Source: Rhopalosiphum padi (Eukaryota; Arthropoda; Insecta; Hemiptera; Aphididae). From it: DNA of 64,000 bases. The position numbers and the translations under genes are program-made. Where the stretch lies: positions 20,842,865 through 20,906,864 of the forward strand of contig NC_083599.1 of the NCBI RefSeq assembly GCF_020882245.1, in the 5' to 3' direction. This document shows, piece by piece, positions 34,223-46,087 of the stretch (its first letter is position 1; each line of letters opens with the position of its first letter). The notes beneath the pieces were generated by a model, which saw only the letters and a list, made by a program, of their open reading frames with translations, was not told the origin of the DNA and did no database searches.

Positions 34223-34566
34223 TATATCAATATCATATATATAAATATATATATATATACATAGAGAAAGAGAATGAGTGAGAGGGAGCACTGAAGTACA
34301 TGAGTATGAAGTAGTAGAATAATATTGTGATATAATTTCTGGTGCTAAGTAATATTTTCGATTTACTCGGTGAGCTTAAAAATAATAATAATGCAAGCAC
34401 CAGAGTACCTAATATCATTGACTGTACCTACATATTTTCGTTTAATTTAGTATTTTAGTGCAGTATTCAATGATTATACTTCTCCGCAATAGTTTTTCAT
34501 GAATATTGATCGATTTAAGTATAAACTAAGTCAATAAGTCAGATAGACAAGAGAGATTAATAAGTT

Positions 34567-35368
34567 GGTACTTTCCTGTTATACGAGACTACCATGATTT
34601 TTGACAACATCACAATCCTGTTATTTAAGACTACTAAAATGGTTTTCGCGACTACCACCCAAGACTACCTCCTTTATCGCGACTACCACAATTAGCTGTA
34701 CGATATCCACGCACTGCGTTCTAGCGTAGCAATTCACAATTGTTATATTAATATTATATTATTATATATTTATACAGGGTGATTCAAAATTTATGTTACA
34801 GCCATTTTAACACATCGATATTCAAAATAGAGAACAATTTATGATACAAAACTTTTTTGATGTAAAAACATCTAAAATGATTATACGACACTAATATTAT
34901 TACATTTTTTTTTATATATAATTCGTAAATGTGGTAATCATTATTTATTATTTTATTTGTGGATTTACCATTTTTTACCACTATTATTTTTGTATTTATT
35001 ATAATTATTATTTTATTGTTTTTAGTGACCGTACGCCATATGTAGCGTGTGTTGTGTATAATACATTACAAATGATTACTGGGTATTTAAATCCTTTTTT
35101 TATATATATAATTCGAATATAGCCATCCCAATAATACCTACTGATTAAAAAAATATCAAAGAATTAAATATGGAGGTGCACTGTACAAATATAAATTTTA
35201 AATAAAATTAAGGTAGTCTGTGATAATAGGAAAGTGTGCAAATTTTGGTAGTCTTAAATAACGGGATTGTGGTGTTTCACAAAACAACCGCGGTAGTCTT
35301 TTATAACGGAGGTAGTCTTGGGAGGTAGTCGCGAAAATAGCCGTAGTCTCGTATAACAGGAAAGTACC
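34567..35368. mobile_element. 802-bp element with GGTACTTTCC ends and 8-bp duplications
   Basis: Left end GGTACTTTCCTGTTATACGA and right end TCGTATAACAGGAAAGTACC are perfect inverted repeats. Flanks AATAAGTT (34559-34566, 35369-35376) are a perfect 8-bp duplication. Subterminal regions of about 130 bp hold many short motifs: GACTACC after CGC or AAG on the left, GGTAGTC before GCG or TT on the right. Internal sequence is AT-rich and non-coding. The 8-bp duplication without CAG ends does not fit ordinary hAT; P, Merlin or MULE-type elements are alternatives. Confidence 0.9.
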
Positions 35369-36484
35369 AATAAGTTAATTAATAGTATTATACAGGGCTT
35401 AAAATTAGGGTATTTTGCTACTGCACACCTTATTCCACACATCAAAATATTTTAAAATAATAAACATAGACCTAGTGCACAATGAACATGCCACATATAA
35501 CTTCGTTGCATAAATGCATAATTATTTTTGATATTTATTAATAATTAGTTATAATAAATAGAATTTAAGACAATTTTCTATAAAAGTCCTTGATACCTAT
35601 GTGACTAAACATTTTAAAATTAAAAACAAAATAGTTTGAGTTGATATAATTATTATAATGTGCGAAAAAGTCACTTCCTACTGTTTAATGTTTATCAGTA
35701 GGGCTGTGAATTTAATGTAGGTATTAATAAACCTTAAATAATTTATTTTATAAAATTTGAAATTTATTGATTCTTTAATAATGCTATTTGCCGGAAACAT
35801 TTTTATAAAATTTTTAAAAGGTTTTCAAAGATGTTAACTAATGGAATTTAATTAAAAATACCAAAAAATGACCTAAAAAACTAAAAACGTAAGAAAATGC
35901 AAATTAAAAGTTTCGTAAATGGATTTTTTGTTACATAATTCAAATTATATACTAACAAAGCTACGTTTCACAATTACCAAAAAAAAAAAAAATGCACTTT
36001 CCTACAAATTCAAAACCCTATTTATCAGCTATCCGGTATTGGCAGTTTTAATCATTTTTATATACCTATATCATGAACATTATTCTCTAATGTTCATGAC
36101 CTATACCCATATCCACAGATTATATTCATATGTCATATTATTATCTTTGATAATATAGTTAGCAATTAGCATTGTGACTACGACAGTTATAGTAGTTAAG
36201 GTAGGTACACACGTAGAGGAAATCCTCGAGTACAAATCCTCAATGCCATTCCTCAAGGAAATGCCTCGCAGCCACACGCGCGGGAATTAATCGAGGATTT
36301 TATTTGTTTTGATGTTATTTTATTTTTTTTTTTTTTAGTCATCGTACATACTACTCACCCTACAACAGTTTATTGTTTATTATTTTAATATATATTAATT
36401 TAATTTATTAATTTAATATAATTTAGTTTATTAATTCGTATAATCGTATATTGTGTTGCATATTATTGTATACGTTTATTCGTC

Positions 36485-36760
36485 ATGGAAAAATCAGATG
36501 ATGATATAATGGCCACTATTGGTTGCTTGGTAGCAGTTAATTGCTTGAAAAAAACACGCGTGAAAAAGATGGAAAGAAGTGTATGGGTGAAGGAATGGTT
36601 GTCAAAAAGAGCACAATACTCACATGTCAACCTGATAAATGAGCTCAGAATTTGCCCTAAAGACTGGCAAAATTATTTAAGGATGGTTAAATTTGAATGC
36701 AATGATAGGTATCATTGTATACGAAAAACGATTCTGAACGGAGATGATTTGTCAGTCTAG
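36485..36760 (+). pseudogene. HARBI1-like transposase N-terminal remnant
   Basis: A 91-codon open frame whose first about 66 residues look like the N-terminal part of PIF/Harbinger nucleases. The last 25 residues are translated dispersed repeat (the same DNA occurs at 16339-16400), so this is a truncated product of insertion, not a protein gene. Confidence 0.8.
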
Positions 36761-38150
36761 GATATATTATACTTAAATATTGTCATTTATTCTATTTTGA
36801 AACAAATTCAAACATTTAAGTATAAAAGTTTCAAGATCTTACGTGAAGTAATTTTTTAAAAATAACAAAAATCGAAAATTATTTATTAGTAAAACGTTAT
36901 TTTACACATGTATTTTTGATTTCAAATTAAAATTATAACTTTAAACACTCGGAAAATTTTTTAAATTGAATAATCCTCAAACTTTTTTATAATTATTTTA
37001 AGCTTAACTTATGGACAGCATAGTATTAAATTTTCAATTCTTAGCTTTTGATAGTAAAATATTTATAAATTTTTAAATACCAAATAGTGAAAAATATTCA
37101 TGATTTTGACGAATTTTTGTCAATATTTGAATTTCAAATGCTAATAAAAAAAAATTTTTATAATTTTTGAATGAAAGTTAGAACAAGTTATGTGGACCCT
37201 TCAATTAAATTTTCAAGTAATTTGTCCCAGCTAAATTTTTTTAATCAACATTTATAAAAAAAAAATAAAAAAAAATTGAAAATTTCATTTGTCTATAAAT
37301 AGCTCAAAAAAGTCAAAATATTTTGAAAATCAAATCACGTAAAGAAAATGGCAATCTAAATAACTGGTAAAATTTTCAAGTATTTACGACTTATACTATT
37401 TGAATAACAACAAATATCAAAAATCGTTTGAGGCTAAATTGTTATTTAACGCGGTTTTGTAAAAATTTAAATTTCAATCACTCATAAAATTTTTTTGTCT
37501 TAGTCCGGTAGAGTTTTTTTTGCAGATAGTTGAAGAAAAATTTATGGAGAACCTTGTACCAAATTTTCAAATCTTAGTTATAAAAGAAAAAATTTTTACG
37601 ATTTTTCGACCACAAAATTACTTGCCAATTTTCGCAATTTTGACATATTTCGTATAAATTCGAACTTTAAGCACTTATAAAAAAAAATCGTGACTAACGA
37701 TTTCGGATTTTTTTTTACCACTTTAAGAACAACTTATAAGAAACCTTGTATTAAATTTTCAAGATTTTCTAGCCACCCAAAACTTTTTTATCGGCATTTG
37801 AAGAAAAAAAAACTTAGAAAAGTCGAAAATTTCAATTGTCTATTAGTAGCTTAAAAATGGTCGAAATGTTTTGAAAATTTAACTGTAAAGAGATAACCAT
37901 AATATAAACATTTGGTGAAAATTTCAAGTATTTACAATGATTCGTTTTTGAGTTACAGCAAAATCAAAAAATCGATTTTGTCGAAACGTGGTTTTTCCGT
38001 AAAATTGCCATTTTTCTGTCATTTTTTTTTTGTTTTTCTCGATTTTTTTGAAAACTATTTGAAAATTTTAATTTTGACCCCCCCTAAAGTACCAACTAGA
38101 TTCAATTTCCTATTCAAAGAGGGGCTGAAATCAAAAATCGGAGCATTATG
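36688..38150. repeat. Dispersed aphid-type repeat, copy 2 (inside Harbinger)
   Basis: Matches 16339-17215 at both ends, from TTAAATTTGAATGCAATGA to CAAAGAGGGGCTGAAATCAA. The middle contains two related sub-blocks: the 'AAAATTTTCAAGTATTTAC' and 'gaaaatttc…gtctat' phrases occur twice, near 37280-37390 and 37830-37940. This copy is therefore longer than copy 1 by about one internal duplication. Confidence 0.75.
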
Positions 38151-38343
38151 ATAAGTGATAACAATAATTAATAACAAAGTAATAATAATGATATCGCACT
38201 AATCCTCAAGGCAGACCGCAAGTGTGCCACCACACGAATAACTTTTAACTGTACAGTCCGGCCCGCGCAGTTTTTCCTTTTGAAATTTCGAAAAGGATTT
38301 TTGGACTGTGCGGGCCGACATGGGCCTCAAGGCTGACCCTATA

Positions 38344-38409
38344 CACGTAGAGGAAATCCTCAAGGTTTGGACTGCGCAGTCCAAGCCTTGAGGATTTCCT
38401 CTACGTGTG
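38344..38409. repeat. 66-bp perfect-type hairpin at Harbinger right end
   Basis: ACACGTAGAGGAAATCCTCA…GGACTGCGCAGTCC…TGAGGATTTCCTCTACGTGT is a self-complementary palindrome with nearly no loop. It contains an extra inverted copy of the element terminus. A second hairpin arm pair (CAGTCCGGCCCGCGCAG / GGACTGTGCGGGCCG) lies at about 38255-38320. Confidence 0.88.
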
Positions 38410-38762
38410 TACCTACCTTTATACAACAGTTCTGCTAACGTAGATTCGTACCACAACATCCCGACGTCAAGCGGTAAAATGTCGTTATCGGTAGACGGTG
38501 TTAACGTAGAAGCCAAGTAGAACGAACAGCACTAGCCACTAACGCAGCACAATCGAATGAAAAAAAAAATTGAGAATTTTCATTGTATTGGCTGTGGAAA
38601 TGGACCAATTTTAAATGAATATATGCTAATTAGTAATTTTCAATAATCAATATTGAATATTAATCAAATACAAATTTATAAAAGCCAAAAAACATACTGC
38701 ACACTTTTAAATTTGCTACTGCACATAGTGTGTGTTACTGCACACGATTTTAGGCCCTGCAG

Positions 38763-40440
38763 GTATTATATAGTAAGATACTAAGATGCTTAAACGTCGA
38801 TCAAATAATATCTACTATACACTAAATACTAATGGTGTACATATTATAGTACACAAGTTAACAAAACTAATTTGAACAGTCGATTTGCCTTTAAAGAATA
38901 CGTCGATTATTAAATCTTGTTTGTTGGTGGTGGGAGGGGAAGGGTTAATGTATACATAATTTTTTTAACAATTCGCTCGTCAAACAGCAATTATCTATTA
39001 CGTTGGAAATTTTGAAATAATAAGTGCTATATAGTCTGATGTCACGGTTTTACGGCGAGTATTGATAATCCACATTGCCAGATGTTCGAATGTTTTCGTG
39101 GAGACTATGACTCAACGATATCGAACACAGGGCCAACAGTACTTATCAAGTTGTTGTATTGCACAAAAATATTAAACGCTCTGCTCAACACTGATAGGGC
39201 CGGGCCACACATAGCGGTTGTACCGCCCAACAATTTCAAATTTTTTGATTTTAAATGCAACCGCCTGATACGCGTGCACACATACGCGGTCGAACCGCGG
39301 AAATTGTCGCGGTTGAAAAATCGTCGTATAGATACGTACATAATATAATACTTATATGCTATACGGGTCAAAGTGCGATCAGTTCTAAATCGAAATACCG
39401 ATTTCCGTAGAAAATTTTATCAACATTATTATAGAAATAATTGTATATGAAAGTGTAAAATTATATTATTATTATTAATTATTTATTTACAGGTCGAGAC
39501 TCGAGAGTCCAATAAAATCAATCAGTAGTCGTTCGGGTAAAGGTAATCATTAAAGCAGAGGACTCGTATACGATGTATAGCTATAGCATTGGCAATTTTC
39601 ATATTTGTATCATATAAACAACAAAGTACGAAACAAATACGTTTCATGCTTTCATAAAGCTATATAGTTTTGAAATTTTATTTTGCATATAAATGCATAT
39701 TTTGAGTTTATTTTGTTTTTAGAACATTTTGAGATATTTTTAACTTAAATTAATGTTTTCCACACCGAGTACTGACGTTTTTATTTCAAATAATACAGTC
39801 AATATGTTTGGATCAAAATTTATTTATTTTTAATTTTTTCTTATAATATGGTTTTGACTATTTTGGACGGGCAGGTGTTTTTTCTATAATAAGACCTTGA
39901 TGATCGCCGATAAGGCTATAATATTAATTTTCTGTAATTAATCTTATTAATAAATATTAAATATATCTAATCAAATATGTCATAGACAGATATTCGTTTA
40001 CTGCATTTACTACCTAACGTCGTATACCTTATACTAAGGACTATACCACTATATTTTAAATACTATTAATTTTATTAATACTTTTAAATTCGATAAAAAA
40101 AAAAATTATTTACTACGCCGTAGTGGCACGAAGCTAAGTAAAAAAAAAAAGCGAAGCGGTCACTACCGTAGTACATTACACGAGCACCATAATAATAACC
40201 GCATTCGGGACTTCCTACGATAATAAATATTATAGTAGAAAGCAATAAAATGCTTACTCACAGACGTTATCGAATATATCGAATATTTATTTATCTGTAA
40301 TTAAAAGTAGTATTAATAGTGTAACAAAATGCAATAGGTACCTATCCATATTTATTTCACCGTAAGTCCATATCAGACAATCAGTCCGTAGTCGCTTGTC
40401 GAGTGTGCAGTGCCGTAGTCGCTTGTGTAAATATTCTTAC
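38763..40440. other. No intact gene; transposon-like patch at 39195-39330
   Basis: Mostly AT-rich. At 39195-39330 a GC-richer patch starts GGGCCGGGCCACACATAGCG and has CGGTTG/CAACCG and ACCGCG/CGCGGT pairs, as in subterminal regions of DNA transposons, but no partner end was found. Mirror-image open frames of 88 codons on both strands (39082-39371) come from this patch and are not genes. Confidence 0.35.
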
Positions 40441-40760
40441 CATGAACTCCATGGATGATATATTTGTAACAAAACGAGGAAGACAATGTGTTCTGATACA
40501 GGGATATAAGCTAAGTGAAAATAAACAATTTAAGGACCAAAATTTTCACTTCAGAGTTCAGATGTACAAATCGTAACGCAACAGCAATCATTGGTGAGAA
40601 TCTTGATTTAATAATTTCACAATAAAAATGATCACAATCATCCGGCCACTTCTGAAAATATTTTAAATCGACAAAAAATAATGTCTACACTTAAACGAAA
40701 GACCATTGATAATGTGTTTACTAAACCAAACAAAATAATCAGAAAACTACTTGTTGTACT
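40441..40760 (+). pseudogene. FLYWCH zinc-finger (MULE-type transposase) remnant
   Basis: An ATG at 40442 opens MNSMDDIFVTKRGRQCVLIQ then GYKLSENK, the start of a FLYWCH domain. The domain's cysteine region follows in a shifted frame (FRCTNRNA), and DHNHPATSENI, with the terminal H-x-H, in a third segment. FLYWCH domains in insects are often attached to MULE transposases. At least one frameshift and stops break the domain; no DDE transposase follows. A repeated phrase GTAGTCGCTTGT lies just upstream (40390, 40424). Confidence 0.7.
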
Positions 40761-43379
40761 TAGCGTTTATTTACCACGAGTATAAATAACTTACGTATTT
40801 TATAACACTTTGTAGCTACATTATTTTATATTTTTAATTACTTACCTATATAGTTATATTACTTTATTATTTACATTATATTACTTATATTATTTTGATT
40901 ATATGTATATTTGTATATATATATATTATTCATGTATGTACATATTTTATATACTTTTTAAATAATACATACATATACAATATATGTACATTTTACATTT
41001 TAGTGCACAAACGTGGTATCATTTTAGGGATATACAGTGCCCAAACGTGTTGTGATTTTGTGCTCAAACTTGTCGCAATTTGGGATAAAACGTGTTGTAG
41101 CCCTCCGAACATAGAGAACCCCTCCCCTCCCCCGATAATTAACTTGTATCGGCTGTATCATCATTAGTCCCTTGTATGAATTTCCGTTCTTTATTCCACC
41201 ATAAAACTTTCTCGAGATAGTGCTGTTGTTTATTTTATTTCTCAATTATATTATATTAAGTCAAACAGCCAATCACTGACGTATTTCAATAAATAAATAT
41301 TTTTATTGTTACTACATTTTTGTGTTTATCTTATAGACATTTAAATGCGTATTTTTGTAAATAAAATGCATATTTTACAATTTTTTATTGCATACAAATC
41401 CTAGCCCTGGTTATAAGTTTATGAACGTAACCTTTTCGGTTCTTTTGCGCAAAAATCAGTTGTATTTGCTACATTTTACATTTGTATGTTGATTCTGCAA
41501 AAATATTAGTTTAACTAATGTATCGAAGGAAATATTTTTGAATAGCAACAGCAGTAATGAAAAATATAATCCTTTTTAATATATAATATATATAATTATT
41601 ATTTATTGTATAATAATCATCATATTATTTTTAAGTTTAGACGAGTATTAATGTATTATAGTTTATAGTTAGTAATTACTAATTGTTATTCTAGTTATAG
41701 TTTATTTATGGTTATTAATAATAGTTTGTAGTGTTTGTACTCTAATCTTTTTGCCAATTTGATCTCTCCTTATCCTATTTTGTTTCCACTATTTTCAAGC
41801 TTAAATAATTTTAATTATATTTAGTTTTTCTGATTGGTCATTTTCCATGGTTTTTTTTATGTAATCTTATGTTAAATATGATCCTTAATTAAACGGGAAA
41901 TGTGGTACTAGTCATTGTGTAATATTTTAATAGTAGTAAATAGTAATTTATACATTTCAATAAATATTATTGTTCGCGCCGGAAAAGTCTTATTATTTAT
42001 ATGGTCCGTGAGCCCGGTCGCTTATATAATATTGCGCGTACAACTTTATGTACACACAATATATATATACATACATATACGAAAATATCTCTATCGAGTT
42101 AACAAAATATTGTAGGATTTTATGGTGTTAGTGCGTAAGAATAATATAATATATAGTCTCTGTAGTGTAACGGATAATATTAAGGTATATTGTAAGGTAT
42201 ATAAATAGTACAATTGTTAATTAAGTGCTACAAATAATAATAATAATATCTTACGGCCTTTTTGGCCCAACACGTAAAAATAATAATAATAACAACAATA
42301 AAAATAATTCACAATGCTTAGAACAAGGTTATATATAAATATTTAATATTTGCCTGTTTGGCACTACCGAATAATAATATAATCTAATCTAAAATAATTA
42401 ATAATAATAACTCACAGATCAGTCGGTGCACTGCTGGCCAGCCGCTAGTCGCTACCAGTTGCTATAATACATTTATATATTATATAAAAATAATCAAATT
42501 TACAATTTGGCTGTATGAGCCGTATATTATATTTAAAATAATAATTGTAGGTAAATTAGCTCGTTATAATGCAGTGTAATAATTAATATACATATATTTA
42601 TTTGCGGAGTAAATAATAATATAACAAAACAATAACCATGTCGTAAGCATATATCGTATCCTTTACTCGCTATAGGGCAGAGCACTTGTCTGTTTAAATT
42701 TATATAATATGATATTTTTATAACGTGAGTACGAGACTCGCTATAAGGCAGAGTTTATCGATTAATAAAAAATAAAATAATTAAGGCATATAATAGCGCA
42801 CTGTGTTTTACGAACGACGATTCGCACCCGCCTATGTGAATAATGGTGTTATACTAAAGTTTTTAAGCAATTATATGAATAATGAATTAATAATATATTA
42901 TATAAACGTATTATTGAATATTATCTGTGTGTACGTGTATAATATGTGTGTGGTGCCGATAACCGGCACGGGGCGTTGCGGTATCTAATGGGATAGTTAA
43001 TGAGGTGTCGTTATTTTTGCTACCGGTTATAATATAATTGTTTTTATCATATTATTATAATGTATAATATAAACTTTATATTTTTGTTCTTTGGCGTCAA
43101 CAATTATTGTTTAATAATCTACAACAATTTTTAAATATACTTTTATTGTGATTAATATTTAAAATTATATTTTTTTTTTATATTTTTCACAATTTTAATG
43201 TATCTGAAGTTTTTTTTTTGTCGTTTATTTTTTAGTCTGTACAATCTGTACAACAATTTTTTACAATAAGCACGATAGATAATAGTTATTATATATATAT
43301 ATATATTTATAAAAGAAAAAGAAAGAAAGGCTTGATTGGCTTGATGAAGGAACTATTCAATGATATTACTTCATGGCAT
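40761..43379. other. No gene recognised
   Basis: AT-rich sequence with TA runs (40900-40940, 42060, 43288-43309). Around 42240-42370 the phrases CCTTTTTGGCCCAACACG and GCCTGTTTGGCACTACCG recall each other. The open frames at 40895-41167 and 41024-41245 overlap on opposite strands and carry no domain. Confidence 0.4.
43288..43309. repeat. (TA)n microsatellite
   Basis: Simple AT dinucleotide run next to an A/G-rich stretch (aaaagaaaaagaaagaaagg). Confidence 0.8.
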
Positions 43380-43384
43380 GGATG

Positions 43385-44030
43385 AGAGTGGTTTGTCGAC
43401 TAGTCGACTATAGTAAGTCGCGACACCAGCTATGCTTTAAACGTCGGCCAGGGTCACCTGGGATTATTCGGGAAGAGAGGTTTTAGATGAGAGGGTTTCG
43501 GCGATTTGCTAGTTTAAAATGGAAGCGTTTCGATAGATTTTTAGCAACATTTTTGACTGTCGGCATGAGGAGGTACCTGTGGCAGGTATATGGAGGAAAG
43601 TATGAGCATAGAGTTGTATTATATGTGCGTAGTGCGTGAGTGATTAGATAGTTTTAGATTTTTTAGGCAGTTGGGAGGCAACTTCTGATGTAATGACTAA
43701 TGAGGTCGTATCCTGGAGGTATATGACGCGCAAATTTGTGGATTAGAAACTCAACTTCGCTGGGTCTAATGTGTTTTGGTGGAAGGGTAAGAGGTAGAGG
43801 ACTAGATAAAAATTGATTTATTTCATCTGTTTTGTTGTGTGGTATGATGTCGTTATGTGGTTGGATGGTTGGAATGTTGAAAAGTGAAAATTATGACGGA
43901 AAACGTTCGCTTTTTCTAAATCGCTGATAATTCATGTACCGCCTCTCTCAGATGGGTTACTGGACATTGTGAGCGGAGAATTTTCTTAGTGTTTTGCCAA
44001 AGAGAGTTGTCGGTAGTGGATATAGGGATG
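43385..44030 (-). mobile_element. jockey-type LINE fragment (reverse transcriptase N-terminal part)
   Basis: Read on the minus strand, the translation shows DNSLWQNTKKILR near 44010-43970. Further on it shows HIRPSEVEFLIHKFARH and PGYDLI near 43770-43700, matching the start of the jockey-clade reverse transcriptase (S..E......L...K.PGYDLI). Stops and frameshifts interrupt it, and the catalytic FADD-type motif is not included. The downstream part (to 43385) has no recognisable motif. Confidence 0.75.
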
Positions 44031-44371
44031 TAAGATGTTTTGTTAAATTATCGGATTTTAAATGTACTTACCTGAAGTGTATCATTATCTTATATTAAAA
44101 TACAAACAAATTTGTTTTGGGATTAAGTTCTACAATCACTTATTGTATAGGTAATTGATACGTCTTATGAAATATGAATATCATTAATATTTATGTTAGA
44201 AAATAAGAAATCTATTCAATTTTTTTTTTTGGGTTATCTTGATCATAGATAATAATTTTATTTTTTATACTTATGTAAATAATTATACATTTAAATATTT
44301 AATATAAATCAATACCTTAACTAAACTATTATAATTCTATAAATATAATTTTTACCTAAATATATAATATA
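44031..44371. other. No gene recognised
   Basis: AT-rich spacer between the LINE fragment and segmental duplication copy B. Confidence 0.4.
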
Positions 44372-46019
44372 GCTGGGCTACCCTTTCTTGTGTATTACCT
44401 ATCTGCCGTACCGGATTACCTTTAACTTACGTAAATATATTTATTTCAGCGGTTATTACTAAAGGAAGGATTTTCATGCATTAACTTTACATTACTAAAT
44501 ACTATAGTATTTTTGATTATAATAGCAAATTAAGCTGTGAATTTATCATAAAGACAATTAAGACTGATTTTTATATTATTCGCCAGTGCGGATATATTAA
44601 TATACGTAATCCATCTTATTTACTAACATTTTAGTACACGATTATTATTATAGTTATATGTTTCATTATACTGTACAATATTATATATTAGTTTTTTGAT
44701 ACACAAGTCCTTATTTTTTAATACATATTTGATGATTTTTATAGTGCATACTGCATCAAAGTCCTTGCTTTAGTTATTACTTACCTACTAATAATTAATA
44801 GATATAGGTAATACATTAATACATAGTAATGTTTATATTATACATTTATTCAATTAATTAAAATATAATAAGTATTTAATACTCATAATACAGTAATACA
44901 CTATAGTTATATAATACATATCATACATACAATATAACATAATTAAAGGTATAGCTGGAGCTGTATATAAAGTTCAGACAGTTCAGTAGACATTTACACT
45001 GAGCTTTTTTATACGCCTGATCAAATTATAATGAGAAAACTAAATAAATATGTTTAATTCAATATTACAAGTACTTAGTTAATGTAGAACCTATTTAATG
45101 TAAAATATTAGTGGAGGTATCAGGTATAACTTTGAGGTGTTTAAGGTAAATTAGATATTAAATACCTAATACTTACGAGTATGTATTTTATACAGAGTAA
45201 ATTAGTAATATAAATATAATGTAAATTAAAAATTAATTATAACTCTAAACATTTACAAAATACAAATGCTTTCATAAATAAACATTTGTACTACTAAACA
45301 TTTTTTTAACTGATTATAAGAAATGCAAGAACTTTTTAAGTAAGTACCATAATTCTGACTACAAAATAAACTTATGTTTTTTTAATTAAATTTAAAAACT
45401 GACTATCTACACAGTTCTAGTTATAAATTATGAAATATTAGACTATTGGAGTGACTTATGAAGTTTATTGACTATTCAATTTATTAATTAACTCACTTAT
45501 AGATTACTTCCCAACATAATATTTGCACGGTACTTTAAGTATATTTTCACATCAAGAGGACAGCTAGTGCAATTACCTCAGCAATTACTGTTTTTGATGT
45601 CGTGTGTTATTAGATTATGACGACCATGAACAAAAGTTACATACTTTTTTTATTAAGTGACATTTTCTATCCCCCACATGGGTACACATTTAAAAATATT
45701 TATGGTTTCAATATTTATTTTTACTCATATTGAAATTAAAAAAAAAGACAATACATATACAATCAAAAAACATGTAAGATAAAAAATGTGAATATGAATT
45801 TTTCAGATTTTATAATTGTAAAAAAAAACATTGTGAGGTAACCTATATGTACTTTATTTTATTTTATCATAAACAACATTTTAATAATACACGTTAAATA
45901 AAAACATTAAAAATTTAAAAAAAAGTTATATGAAGTAAATGACTTATGAATTAAATATAAATATAAACACTAGTTGATTTTCAATTTTTTATTTTATCAC
46001 ACAACAATTTTATAATACA

Positions 46020-46025
46020 TTTATT
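46020..46025 (-). terminator. Polyadenylation signal of IAP gene 2
   Basis: AATAAA on the minus strand about 65 bases after the stop codon, at the same relative position as in IAP gene 1. Confidence 0.6.
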
Positions 46026-46087
46026 TAATAAATTAACAAACTTGTATTTAATTGTATAAGCACATTACAGTATATACTATGTAAACC

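Larger units (their letters stand above)
36199..38418 (+). mobile_element. PIF/Harbinger element, nested, degenerate
   Basis: The left end AGGTAGGTACACACGTAGAG and the right end CTCTACGTGTGTACCTACCT are inverted repeats flanked by TTA (36196-36198, 38419-38421), the 3-bp TWA target typical of PIF/Harbinger. Inside, 36485-36760 begins MEKSDDDIMATIG and contains SVWVKEWLSKRAQYSHVNL, matching the N-terminus of HARBI1-type transposases. After NYLRM the frame runs into a dispersed repeat. Catalytic DDE residues are absent. The right end has a second, internal inverted copy of the terminus. Confidence 0.88.
35393..38762. mobile_element. hAT element hosting a nested PIF/Harbinger insertion
   Basis: The left end CAGGGCTTAAAATTAGG at 35393 pairs with the right end GATTTTAGGCCCTG at 38759. 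Flanks GTATTATA (35385-35392; 38763-38770) are an 8-bp duplication, with three extra bases (CAG) on the right side. A GCTACTGCACAC motif lies near both ends. Without the nested element it would be about 1.15 kb. No transposase domain is recognisable in the outer part. Confidence 0.7.

Noticed and set aside
38199..38516. 105-codon minus-strand open frame
   Set aside because: Covers the hairpin-rich right end of the Harbinger element and its outer flank; it is transposon terminus, not protein.
39082..39371. Two 88-codon open frames on opposite strands
   Set aside because: Mirror frames over a GC-richer transposon-like patch; no recognisable domain.
41024..41245. Opposing open frames near 41.1 kb
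   Set aside because: No domain, no splice context, and each is explained by lack of stops in a slightly GC-richer stretch.
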